DNA of 64,000 nt, from contig OY365808.1 in the NCBI GenBank assembly GCA_959347315.1, forward strand, positions 7,951,979 to 8,015,978, read 5' to 3'. Source of the stretch: Bimastos eiseni (taxonomy: Eukaryota > Annelida > Clitellata > Crassiclitellata > Lumbricidae). This document shows positions 50,601 to 61,400 of this stretch, piece by piece. A model generated the notes under the pieces. The model saw only the letters and a list, made by a program, of their open reading frames with translations. It ran no database searches and had not been told where the DNA came from. Position 1 is the first letter of the stretch, and each line of letters starts with the position of its first letter. The position numbers and the translations under genes were made by a program.

Positions 50601-53600
50601 AAATGAAGAGTGTTCCATGTTATTTGCTACAATTTCTTTGTTTTTTCTGTGTTGTAGAGGATTTTGTTGCCTGGTGTTAAGTTGCCTGACATTGTTAGTG
50701 GCTCTGTTGAACTTGCAAACTTTCTTAATGAAATGCTTGTGAGTACACACATTTTTCTCTCATGTAAAGGTCCACTTGTTCCACATATCTTGCCATATGC
50801 TTCTTCTGTTACAGTTTTGTGTGTATAACGTTTTATTCTGCTGAGTTTGTGGTAGTACCAGTGTTGTAGGATTCATGAGATTAAGAGACAGATCACTCAA
50901 CTTCAGGTTGAAGGACATTCAATCAATGTGCATCTCTGGAAAGATTGTTTAGACATTGAGAAGCACGGACCCTAGACCAAAGGAGGACCATTTACCAAGG
51001 TGCGGACAGGTGTAACTTTCGCACGACAAGGCGCAAATTTATCCTAGCAGTTTACATTGGTTACCGTTACAAGTTCTAAATAGATAGGCACGTGTGGTGA
51101 GGTGTTCTAGGGGGCTCAACATTGAAATACAATTGGTTGATAGTGCTTATAAATGACTGGTATCCACCAGTGCTTTAATAACAGCAACCATTTGAATTGG
51201 TGGCTATCTGAAGTAGAATGCTAAACTATATAGTTGGCAGTGATATTGTTTTGATGATTTATTTTCTATTTAGGAATGCCTTAACAAAATGGACATTGTT
51301 GAGCCAGAAACACTTACAGCTGCATTCCGGGTCAAAGAGAAGGAATCTGGAGATGTCGGAAAATTTCTTAACCGCATTCTTGGCCTTGATGTTGATCATC
51401 AGATTATGGTACATGATTTGATTTTTCATCAACTGTTTATGTTTTGCTAGCTAGCTTAAATGTGTCTGGGTGATGTTTGATGATGGTTTTCCTCCTTGCA
51501 TGCACCTCAACAATACACAGCAGTTATTTGACCTGGAAAGGACTTAACTACTCGTCCACATCTTCCTTTGGTTTAGACACAATATGAGTTTTGCAGTAAC
51601 ACTTGAAGTCTGTACTCAGTTGCTGAGGCTGGGAGTGTTTTACCGGGAGATAATTATATTGAAGCCGAGCGATGTATATGTGCTGATTAGGTGAATGAAG
51701 AATGAGTAACAAGCTGCATGTGAATGTCTTCATAAACAGAAGTCCATTTAGTATTCAGAGTTTTGACTGGCAAATTGCCTCAATTAAAACACGTCGTTTA
51801 AGAATTTCTTATTAATTAGAATGAAGTGTGAATAATTTTACCATTTTGATTACTGTTTCCTGTTCTTTGTTGTAGATTTTTAAGTATTTTATGAATTGCC
51901 TCAATGTTCAAGTTGCTGGAGCAAAGCGAGAAGGAAGGTAGGCTGTTTGTATCTATAGATCATATATTTTTCGTCACCTTCACATTATGCATTAATGAGA
52001 GATAAGCTATAGCAAAGGCTAGTTTTCATTAAATATTAAATTAATTTATTAGGTATATAACTACAAAATAATGTGCTTGATAATTTTTTCATCCTCGCTT
52101 TAATGGATGGAATTGTCATTATATTTTGTTATACACCTATGTTCTGCATGCTTCGTTTTGTAGTCTAGAGTGGGTTGAATGATTAATTGTTTTTTTATGT
52201 GATGCATACATTGGCATAAATTACTCTTGTTTTATGTAATTATTTTATGTTCAGGTATAATGAAGGTCTTGTTGACATAGTAGCGTCTTCAGTTCAGGTC
52301 GTTGGAAACTCACCAGAAGTCTTCAAGACAAAATCTTCACAAAATAATCCTACTCGGTAAGCAATGAATTGCTTCTTTGGGTTGAAGTGGTCCTTGTTAG
52401 TTCATCACAGTTTTCAGTTTTAGGGTGGCTTTGTTTATGTTTAATTGGTTCCCTGGGTAAATTATGGTTATCTAATTGTTCAATCATGCCAGATGTCAAA
52501 TGCCACAGGAATATTGAAGGATGGATAGCACTAGTAATAAAGGCATTCAGTAGACAGGAATTTTAAGAAACAGATGATAAAGAAGCTGAGCTATGGAGTG
52601 TGGCGCTATATTGATCAGAGATATGGACCATGAGAAAAGAGCACTTGAGAAGACTGGCAGCTTTCGAAATTTGAACTAGGAGAAGAATGGATGGGAAACC
52701 CTGATACACATAATGAGAGAGAGAGACAAAAGAAATGAATCAAGGTCTGACTCACGCTCAGAAGAGACTCGAGTACTACTAAGAATGGGGATAAATTGAG
52801 AGTGTCTTAGCCTAAAGAGGCACAGAACCAGAAGAAGAAGACTTAATCAGCCGTTACCCTTTAACGACCAGCATGTACTAAAAAGTAAGGCATAATCCAT
52901 AACGCTGGTCGTTAAAGGTCTAAAGACTAAAAAAATATTCTGTGCACTGGATCTTGAAAAAAATGAGCATTCATGAAATGCTTTATATTCTGCCACAACT
53001 CTTCTTCTTACAGCATTTACCTTACATTACAGTTTCTAAGTGTGTATGATTGCAGATTAGTAACATTGCTTGTTGATCGCGGTTTGAGCTGGGAGAAAGC
53101 GAAGATAAGGCTTGAAGGTCATCCTGGGAAACACAGTGGCTTCTATTGTTCTCAGAGGGAGGTCAGGAACAGACGTCTCTATGTCTTGGCAACACCAAAA
53201 GAAGGATCATCACATCTTTTCAAAATTGCCAGGTTTTATCTGAATTTTTTCTACAAAGTTTAACTGGCTGCATGAGGTATCACTATTTAGACAGTAATTT
53301 TCTGCAGTTTAGGCAGCAGTCCTGGTGGCATTTGCTTCTTGAAGAGGTGCTATATAAATTTGTAATTGCAATTGTGAAGCTGTGGAAGTAGGAAGGATCA
53401 GACATTTGTATTGAAACATAATATTAGAAGCAAATAATGAGTGCTTTTGTTAGTTTAACAGTCTTGAAATTTTTTAGTTAATTTGTCTGTGGTAGTTGAA
53501 ATTCTTTTGCATTTTTAATTTTTTATAGCAAAACTTTTACCACTGTTGCTCTTTTTCACTTTTAACTTGCCTGGCTATAATCTATGATTGCATTGAATTT

Positions 53601-56600
53601 TCATATTTTCCATTTATTTGCAACTCATTGACTTTCATTTATTGTTTTAAGGCCAAGTACTGGTGTGTCGTTTTTTGATGAAGAGTTGACGGACCTGCTC
53701 CGTAAATATTCGCCTGTTAGCATAGACGAAGCAGGTTAATATTGTTAATTCTTTTCCACAGAATTCTCTTTGGTTATGTTTCTCAAAGATTAATATATTG
53801 TTATATCACTTTACAAAGCTTAATTGTGGGCTGCTTCTCAGGTGTTTGTTTTATAGAGTCTTTTGTTGCATTCCCAACTCTCCCTGTCATACTTTTGTCA
53901 GTATTAAGCAGGGTCTAAGCTATGTGTCTGTGACTGTTACAGCAGTCTGCTTAACTCCATATGTGCTATTGGGTATCCAAGTCCCAGATGCCACCCTTCA
54001 AGCAAGCACCAATACTACCAAGTGCCCTGCATACTGGTCTACTGATAAGTAACTAAAATATGCCTTGGTCATGCACATAGTAATGTGAATAACAAAGAAA
54101 TTTTGGCCACTCTCCCTCTCCACACTGGTTCTATATAAATTTGTTAATGCATTCCGTCTTATTGCACCAGAATAATGAGAGTGAGTGCAAGTCATAAATA
54201 TTCAATTATGCTTTCAGTCTCAAATGTTGATTTTGCATTTTTATATTTGGGGAATTTTTATACGTTTGATTTGTAGAGGCCGGCTGGAAACATCAGTTTG
54301 AGGCGAGCATGAAGGTCTGCATTCACGGACCAAAATGTCGATCAGGCAACATTTGCAACGGTGCAACATTCTTCTGATTTTTTTTTATCTTGCTACCATG
54401 AACTCCTTCTGAAAATCCCAGAATGGCTGTTTTGGTGTTATCTCTCTTTTTTTGATAAATGTAGCAACTTTACATGTCAGCATTAAGCATGAAATGAATT
54501 CTTATGCAATAATAATTATTATTAGCAATGATAATACATAATGCAGTGATTAACAACCATTTACTCTAGCAGTTTAAAGGCCAAGGAACGGCAGGCCAAT
54601 TCAACGGAGAAACCGATGAATATTACATCATGGAGGCATGCCTAATGAATACATGCTAGCGGCCAATAACATCTCCCCGAAACATTTCAGTCGCCTGTGA
54701 CCAGATGGGTGGCTGTGGCAGAGCTCATCTGTATTTGTAGCTGCTGCAGTAGACAGACAATTAATATGGTTATACAGAGGCAAATGGGTTAAATTGACAA
54801 GTGTCCCCATTTTTGATTTGATCTTTTTTGGTACTGTTGCAGTATTCTCAACAGTCTGCCACAAGTTTTAGGATTTGTTTTAATAATGAATTTGTGGCTG
54901 TATTGAGATGGAGATCGATGTTCTAGTATATAATTATCTGGACGGCGTTGCTTTTTAGTTGGAATGCGTTGTTACAAAGTGCATCTGCTGTGTGGTGGAA
55001 CAACAAGTCTGATGGCTCTGTTAGAGTTAACACTCGCAAAGTATGCGGGCAAACTGCAGCTCACGTAAGGAGATCTCTTAACAGAAGCTTGTAAAGCATA
55101 TGCTTGTAGTAATTAGAGGTGGAAGGAAAGTAAAGCAGATAATGATGTTGATAAGTGGGGGAAGGATGGTAGCTCTATACTACTTTGTAAATTCGATGCA
55201 AAATTACAATCAAGCATAAGACCAGTGGAATTCTTGAAACTCCTCTGCTTGTACTATTTAGACTTGATGGTGATTTTTAAATGAGGTTTCGAGCGCAGAC
55301 TGTTTTTCCAAATATTTCACCTATGTACCAAATGTCTGAACCTTTGGATTGCTCTTGCTTGCTCTACCCAAGCTTTCTGTCATGACCGTTTAAAGAAGCA
55401 GTATGCTTCTAATTTCTTGACAGGAAATCCGAGAGTTCTGTTCGCGTTGTAAGAGCTCTGCTGGACAGCGGGCAGAGGATCATAGGTGTTCGTTATCCTG
55501 AGGTCCTCGTTCCAATTGCAGAGAAAGCAGCGGTCGATGAATTGGTCAGCAGACAATTCCTCTATCAAGCGACAACGGTCAGTTCAACTGGTCTTTGCAT
55601 CACTTCCAGCCATAGTAGATGTTTTAAACTGATGTTTTGTGGTTCTGTCCAATCCCTCGTTGTGCCTCTAATTAGTCTGTCTTCAAGTGGCGATATATAA
55701 ATTTGCAATTACAATTCATGTATTTTGGCTTGTTCTTAGTTGATTTCACATAGTTACTTTTGAGTTAGCTAATAGTTATTTAGACACTTAATATAGCACC
55801 TTTTAAGTTCCTCACAAAAAAGTGCTTGTCTTAGAATTAATAACATTGCAGAAGATATCTATGGTATATCAAATGGTATATCAAAGGCAACTTGAGGCAT
55901 TACTGCTAGTAACCGTTTACCAGTGGTGCCTCCATTATTTCCGCGAACAGTGTAAATGAGCATCATTATTCATAAGACCATTGCTGCACATGTGTAGCTT
56001 TTGTCATTAATTTATTGTCAGTTTCTCTGAGGAGTTCACCAAACTCAGGCTATATATAAATGCCTGACTATAATTGATTACGCTTGTGCCATTTTTTTAT
56101 TGTTCAAACTCGATTTCTGTAAAATGGACTATAGATAAACTAGAGGGTACTACTCCTATTTTCATGTGTGACCATTTACAACTGTTTTACATTTGGCTGG
56201 AAGAAGAGTGCCCTGTGTTTGCAAAAGGGTTAGGCTAACTTATATGACCTATATTTGAACACAATTTCTTGTGTTTGAAATGTTTACAGAATAGCCAGAT
56301 ACTTAATGGAACTGTTGAAGAAACTATGTTAGACAACAAAACGGTCAAAGCACCATCGGTTTTGCCAGTAATTGCAGAGCCGATCTCTGCTGTTTTATCA
56401 AAATACCAAACAAAGGCAACTGTCCCACCCGTCACAATCACTCAGTTCTTCAAAGCAAAATCCTCAAACAAACAAGAACTGATGTTGAGCCAGTCTCAGG
56501 AAAAGATGACGACGTCTGATGATCCTCCTCTTTACGAGAACAGTTTCAGTTCAACATCGAAAGCAGAAGAAGAAGAAGTGATTCAGAATAGCGACAAATG

Positions 56601-56904
56601 TCCAGATAATAACAACAAAGATACGGGTAAAAGTACAAGTAGCGCTGAATTTGTAAAAAATAAAACTGTGGTAAAGACGATATCTGGTGTGATGAAACGA
56701 TCTGCAAGTGGTAGTTTACCAGCGGCAAAGAAAGCTAAGCAATCGAGTATAATGTCATCGTTTTTAAAAGGCAAATCTTCGACTACGACGAAATCTTCAA
56801 CGAAGACGACCAACACCATCAGCTGTCCGATTTGTTCCCGGGAGTTTAGGGACGTTTCGAACGAAGAAATTAACAAACATGTTGACAACTGCCTTATAGA
56901 GTAA
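32642..56904 (+). CDS. SBNO: Strawberry notch-like helicase with PIP-like motifs and UBZ4-like finger
   Basis: Exons: 32642-32715, 33772-33862, 34242-34349, 35042-35128, 35873-35964, 36756-36824, 37547-37629, 38121-38239, 39078-39130, 39357-39420, 41139-41229, 41397-41476, 42096-42163, 42924-43034, 43690-43783, 44651-44773, 45334-45437, 46201-46366, 47144-47204, 47992-48121, 49223-49308, 49715-49830, 50658-50738, 51274-51408, 51876-51937, 52255-52356, 53056-53232, 53652-53734, 54277-54360, 54959-55064, 55424-55577, 56290-56904; 3669 bases, 1222 aa. The SF2-type ATPase has [10 protein letters not shown] (110-119; the usual third residue is Gly), DECH (231-234), SAT (270-272) and motif [13 protein letters not shown] (611-621). 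The C-terminal SBNO domain has CIHGPKC and DSGQRIIGV. Family members act on chromatin and transcription (Notch pathway in flies, stress memory as FORGETTER1 in plants). Residues 1019-1222 are a low-complexity tail described separately. The start is short for the family; an in-frame open stretch and acceptor-like 'tttag' precede it, so a 5' exon may be missing. Confidence 0.93.
33152..33327 (-). mobile_element. tRNA-derived SINE, copy 1
   Basis: On the - strand it starts GATGGCTGATTGGTTAGAGC (A-box-like) and has GGGTTCGACCC (B box; + strand 33261-33271) about 45 bases later, the layout of a Pol III tRNA promoter. The body after it is non-coding. A second copy follows in the same orientation at 33370-33553. 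It lies in SBNO intron 1. Confidence 0.75.
33370..33553 (-). mobile_element. tRNA-derived SINE, copy 2
   Basis: A diverged tandem partner of 33152-33327. It shares 'cacacgcctcgac', 'aggacttgctcaaggtcc' and 'cgaccgctctaaccaatc' on the + strand. Its B box is GAGTTCGACCC, one base off copy 1. Confidence 0.75.
34565..34790. repeat. Interspersed repeat also at 430-650
   Basis: Shares 'ggaaccagcttattcacagg', 'gttgaaacagcaag' and 'cagttttaagtg'-like words, in the same order, with 430-650. Parts also recur near 46640-46800 and 59765-60000. Its family is unknown. It is in SBNO intron 3. Confidence 0.5.
39645..39707. mobile_element. 63-bp piggyBac-like MITE, copy 2
   Basis: Exactly the same length as copy 1, with TTAA at 39641-39644 and 39708-39711. 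The right end GCTGGTCGTTAAAGGG is intact; the left end has decayed. It lies in an SBNO intron. Confidence 0.75.
40470..40957. repeat. Long inverted repeat (foldback)
   Basis: Left arm about 40470-40598 and right arm about 40830-40957 are reverse complements over about 129 bases with few mismatches (for example 'aaagtttgttcatggttttc' against 'gaaaaccatgaacaaacttt'). The spacer of about 230 bases includes (TA)n. Each arm carries half of the piggyBac-like MITE. It lies in the SBNO intron between 39420 and 41139. Confidence 0.85.
40558..40620. mobile_element. 63-bp piggyBac-like MITE, copy 3
   Basis: CCCTTTAACGACCAGC on the left and its complement on the right, 63 bases. The outer flanks are not clean TTAA here, because the element sits at the inner side of the foldback arm. 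Confidence 0.7.
48230..48345 (+). mobile_element. LINE 3' end fragment
   Basis: The + strand reads [12 protein letters not shown], matching [12 protein letters not shown] in the 25-kb LINE. It then runs into 'ctcctgagtagtagtcttgaaggg' and 'tatataaatt' followed by 'gaatgaatgaat'. It is in an SBNO intron. Confidence 0.75.
52857..52919. mobile_element. 63-bp piggyBac-like MITE, copy 4
   Basis: CCCTTTAACGACCAGC start, 'aacgctggtcgttaaaggt' end, 63 bases. Flanks are GTTA and CTAA, plausible decayed TTAA. The inner region is inverted relative to copy 1. It lies in an SBNO intron. Confidence 0.7.
56818..56901 (+). other. UBZ4-like zinc finger coding segment in SBNO
   Basis: Encodes residues 1195-1222. 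It has CPIC, then [11 protein letters not shown], giving a C-x2-C-x14-H-x3-C spacing with the NKHxDxCL ending typical of RAD18-type ubiquitin-binding fingers. RAD18 itself has about x11, so the loop is slightly longer. Family fit is by pattern only. Confidence 0.75.
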
Positions 56905-57444
56905 ATGAATTCTGTTCTTTGTAATAGAATATTTCAGCATGCTTGTGGGCAATATTTAAAAAAAACTCTACGTACATCATTAGTTTCATACTTTATTGCA
57001 AAACAATTCAAAAATCCATCACCTTATTTACATCTATTATGGGGTAGCAAATTGAACACTGTTGAACAGATATAAAATTTTACTGAATTGAGCGGTTCAA
57101 ATTGAGTGGAAGAGATCATAGTATTCAATTCTAGCTGTTCATGATGGCGTTTCTATAGGATTAATTCACTAAGTACTGTAGCCCCATTACCTGTAAACCT
57201 AAAACAACACTCATCTCGTCGATTTCTCTTACAATTCTCCAAGAAGGTTTTTTCACGGTGTTTTTCAATATTCTATTTGCTGCGAAAACTTTTTCTGAAG
57301 ACTGAATTCAGCATTGCTGTAAAGCAGCAGGCCTCATACCCAGTCTGAGAAAAGCAAATAATCTCAGAACTCCCCTTGTTTCAACTTATTTGGTGCAGAA
57401 TTCGGAATGTAAAGAACGGGAGACGACGCGTGGACAGGCAACTC
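56905..57444. other. Convergent 3' ends of SBNO and the class I myosin
   Basis: The two stop codons are 540 bases apart on opposite strands. A - strand AATAAA (+ strand 56992-56997) would serve the myosin and lies only about 90 bases past the SBNO stop, so the 3' UTRs probably overlap. I found no canonical AATAAA for SBNO close to its stop. Confidence 0.6.
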
Positions 57445-58389
57445 TTATTGCCAGAGCAGAGCAATGTCATTTCCGCGCTTAACAAAACTCTCAGTTCCTC
57501 CTTGTCCCGTCTCAATAGTTATCTGCCGTTGGTTCTTTCCTAGCATCGTCTGGTGTTTCTGTCCAATGCGGACGTCAATGTTTTTCTTGAAGATTCTGTG
57601 AAAGGAAAGTATTAATTTGTGAATGAGCTCTAGATTTATATTATAAACAGACGAATGTCACAATATGTACACCATAATTTAGAAATTTATGTCGCGTATG
57701 TATGCCCAAGTCATTCGAGGCTATGACAAAGTCTGTTGATGAGAAGTAGAATTCAGAATTGTTTGCAATTTGTTCGATGTGACGCAAACAGCATTCGAGA
57801 CTGGTGGAATGTTATATACTTCTTTTGAAATGTAACTGATATCTGAAATTTGTATTTTTTAGTAAAATTAACTTCTGTTCAGACCTAAAGTTATGGAATA
57901 TTATAATCAGAACCAAAAATTTATTACTATGATTTTTTTCTTCATAACAGTTAACAAACTTTGCTCTAGCAAATTTGAGTTAACAAACTGACTTTAGCTA
58001 ATTAACTTTTACAAAAGGGTGGGTTTGAGAAGATTACCCGCTAGTTGTAAGTATAGCCTACTTGGGGATGGATCACAGAATGTATGAGGTACAACAGGGG
58101 AGGGGTGTGAAGATATAATTTTTGCATCGACTACAAGCTATACTTGTAGTCGACGCTTGCTTACTTATTACACAAACTCCGATGTCCGCCACTACTCGTA
58201 CTCTGGTAGAGCCCTGGACAACGGAGAATTGTAACACTTAATCATCTCTTTTAAGCTTGGCAAAACATGGTTAAAAAATGCTAATTATGGTACTGTAATT
58301 TACTAGTGGTTGTAGTAAGTGTTGCATAATTTTAGTAAATAATATAGGTTAGTTATGAGGTATGCAACTATAAGTACAAACTATATATG

Positions 58390-58432
<43 letters not shown>

Positions 58433-61400
58433 GAGGTGATGAAGCATGTATTTGCGGCACTTACATGTTGTAACGTTTATTGAGAGCCCCAACTGCTTCA
58501 CCGACAAAGTCTTGTTTACTGATGGATATGAGTGCAACGACCAAGTCGTTGCCATGCTGCAGATGAATGATGAGTAGTTGGTCCGGTCCAGGGCCAATGC
58601 TAACTCCAGTTACCTTCAAAGAATATTTGCCAGCTCATCTACTACTCATTATGGTAACATTTGCTTTGCACAAACACACAAGTGTACGTTAATACTTAAT
58701 AACAATAACAGTCTTCGTTTAATTTAAGACTTACAAAAGCTAAAAGCAGCTAACCGGATCAAGGGGCAGCCAAGTGTGTGAACTGTTGTTAAAGCTATTT
58801 ATCTTCCGACATGGCAGGTTTTATATGGGTGGGTAATCCTCTTTACCCGATATTCTGACGACGAGTTTGCTATGACGGGACAGTTACCTCCAACTGCTGC
58901 GTGGCTAAATATGAGTAAGGGTGGACCTCGCTTGTAGGGCCTATAAAGTAATGGTCTATTTGAGGTTTCTGTTTCTCCTCATGCATCCTTTTTTTATAAA
59001 TATATCCATTGCAATCCTCGCCATTTTGTAAATTCTGCTTTCATGTTATATTGGTTTGGAGGTCTTCGATCACTTATAGTTGGTCAAGTTATTGTTCTAC
59101 TGAAACAAGAATCTTGAAGTGTATAAGCCTCTGTCTATACTGGGGAGAATTCTTGAAATCACGACCAGTCAATGCTGCAAAAACAGCTTCATCATTAACG
59201 GTCACCAGTTCTACATAATTAGGCTATGGCATTTATGCAAGTATATAAATAGGCGTATATATATAATATACATGTATACATATGTATATATATAAGTTCA
59301 GTTCTTATAACAACCTGAATTCTATGTGCTAAATAGTCTATGTCAAAGATTGTCACCTCTTCGAATGGAATTCCTTTCGCCATTGGCTTGAATTTCTTCT
59401 TCGGATCTAGCTTGTAGATGAATTTGTCTGTTACGCAAATTGCACGATCAGCACATTTGGCAAAACGGTTCGTCTGTAAAATTGCACAGAAATCTATATA
59501 GGCCTACCTCTCCACTGTCTGGAGTCAGCTATAATCATCCCATCGGCAAATGGGGCAGCTTATTAAACCAACTGATGATGTTGTCTATTATAGATTCAGT
59601 AGGCCATATCCTATAGACGTGATCATCATCTAGTCATCAGCAACATTTGTAGGCCTAATTAAGTGTCCTCAAAAGTTATGGTAAATTAACGTAATTTTTC
59701 TGTATTAGGCCTATCATTAATAGGCTAATATTGAATCGTAATCTCCAAATTTCTGAAGCGCCACTTGAGAGCTAAGCGCAGGGCATCAGCTTATTCACGA
59801 GCGCTGCGTCAAATCAAAAGGGTTGTCCAAAGTATAGTCCGTGGGAGGTCAGAGTTCGGTTTCCTGGAGTGAGGCAGAGTAGCTGTTAAGGAGGGTGTCG
59901 TTTTGGGCGAGGATTGACAGATGGAATGTCAAGTAGGCCTAAGGAGTCTGGATTAGTAATTGAAGCAGAGACCACCATTAACAAGGTGATTTGCTGATGT
60001 TCGATCAACAGCGAATTGGCAAAGACTGCGACGAAAATGTATAAGTATATCGACCTATTGTGCGTCTTTAGCAACACCACCAGACCCGTCGATAGAAATT
60101 CCTGGCTCTTATGTAGAGCAGTCAGTGCCAGTCACAGGACGTGAGCGTGTTCTATAGCATTAGCAGGAAATTACCAGTAGGCTTAAGGTAAATAATTATT
60201 CAGATGCCTGAAGTTTAAGCTGCTGATGTCCTCTGCCTATATGGCCTATATATTTATATAGGCCTATTATATAGCGGCCTATTATCAGAGGAGGCGATCT
60301 CGCTTGACAGGTGGGGGACACCCAATGAGAGGAGTTGGAAATGTGGGATATACACATATAAATTGTCCCCTCTCTGTAAAAGGTGGGGGACTTGTCCCTG
60401 TCGACCCCCGGATCACCGCCCCTGTCTATTATGTTAACAAAGTCTTCTGACCTTTTTCACAAAACAGGCGAACAGAACTTGATCGAAGTGATCCATGGCC
60501 TTGACTTCACTGAGCGCACGATCCGCATCAGCGGCATTTCGATTCTCTTGCGGCTGCAATCAGAATTCGTGTCAAGTCTAAATCTCACTAAAGTAGATCA
60601 TGAATTAACAACGTTTTCGTCGCTAGTGCTTTATTGGCATCAAGCTATCATCCACCATCAATAATTCATCATCATATATATAATTTCATCATTCATCATC
60701 ATAATTCGTCTTAGAGACCCAACATTAGCATATTCTAGGCGAGAGGAGACAAGTGAACATGATTTTCTTTATTTGCGACCTAGTCAGACTTGATGTGACG
60801 CATTGCCCTCAGACGTGAAAGAAAAAAGATTTTTAAAGGATTTTTATGTGCTGTTCAGGGTTACCCCCAATTAAAATGTTTTGATGGCGTCTGAAAGTGG
60901 CACAGCATTGTCTGACAGGTCGATGTTAAAAGCAAAGGAAAAGAACGCGCAAGCGTTAACATGAACCGAACAAAATAGTTAACAAATAGGAAATGATGCT
61001 TTTTAAAACTTTGAACAGACACAATAAGCCTTTAAAGCCAGATTAAAATTCAAGTGCATCAAGGAGCAAAGGTGTAAGTAACTCCAAGTAGGCCTTATAA
61101 ATGATTTTCTCCGAATAGGCCTAATATCGTTTGAGAGAACCTGGTTCAATTCATATCATATGCCAGTTTTATATTTGCCAATCATCATAATTACATGTAA
61201 TTATACATATATAATTATGTATGTATGTGGGTATATATATATGTATATATATATGTATATATATATATATGTATGTATGTATGCATAGGCCAATGTGCAT
61301 ATAAGCGCGTGTGTAGGTGTGGGTGTGCGAGTGCTGTGTGTGTTCGTGTCTTCTGTCTCTGTCTGTATTTTTCTTTCTTGCTCGGAGTATTTCCTGGTCA

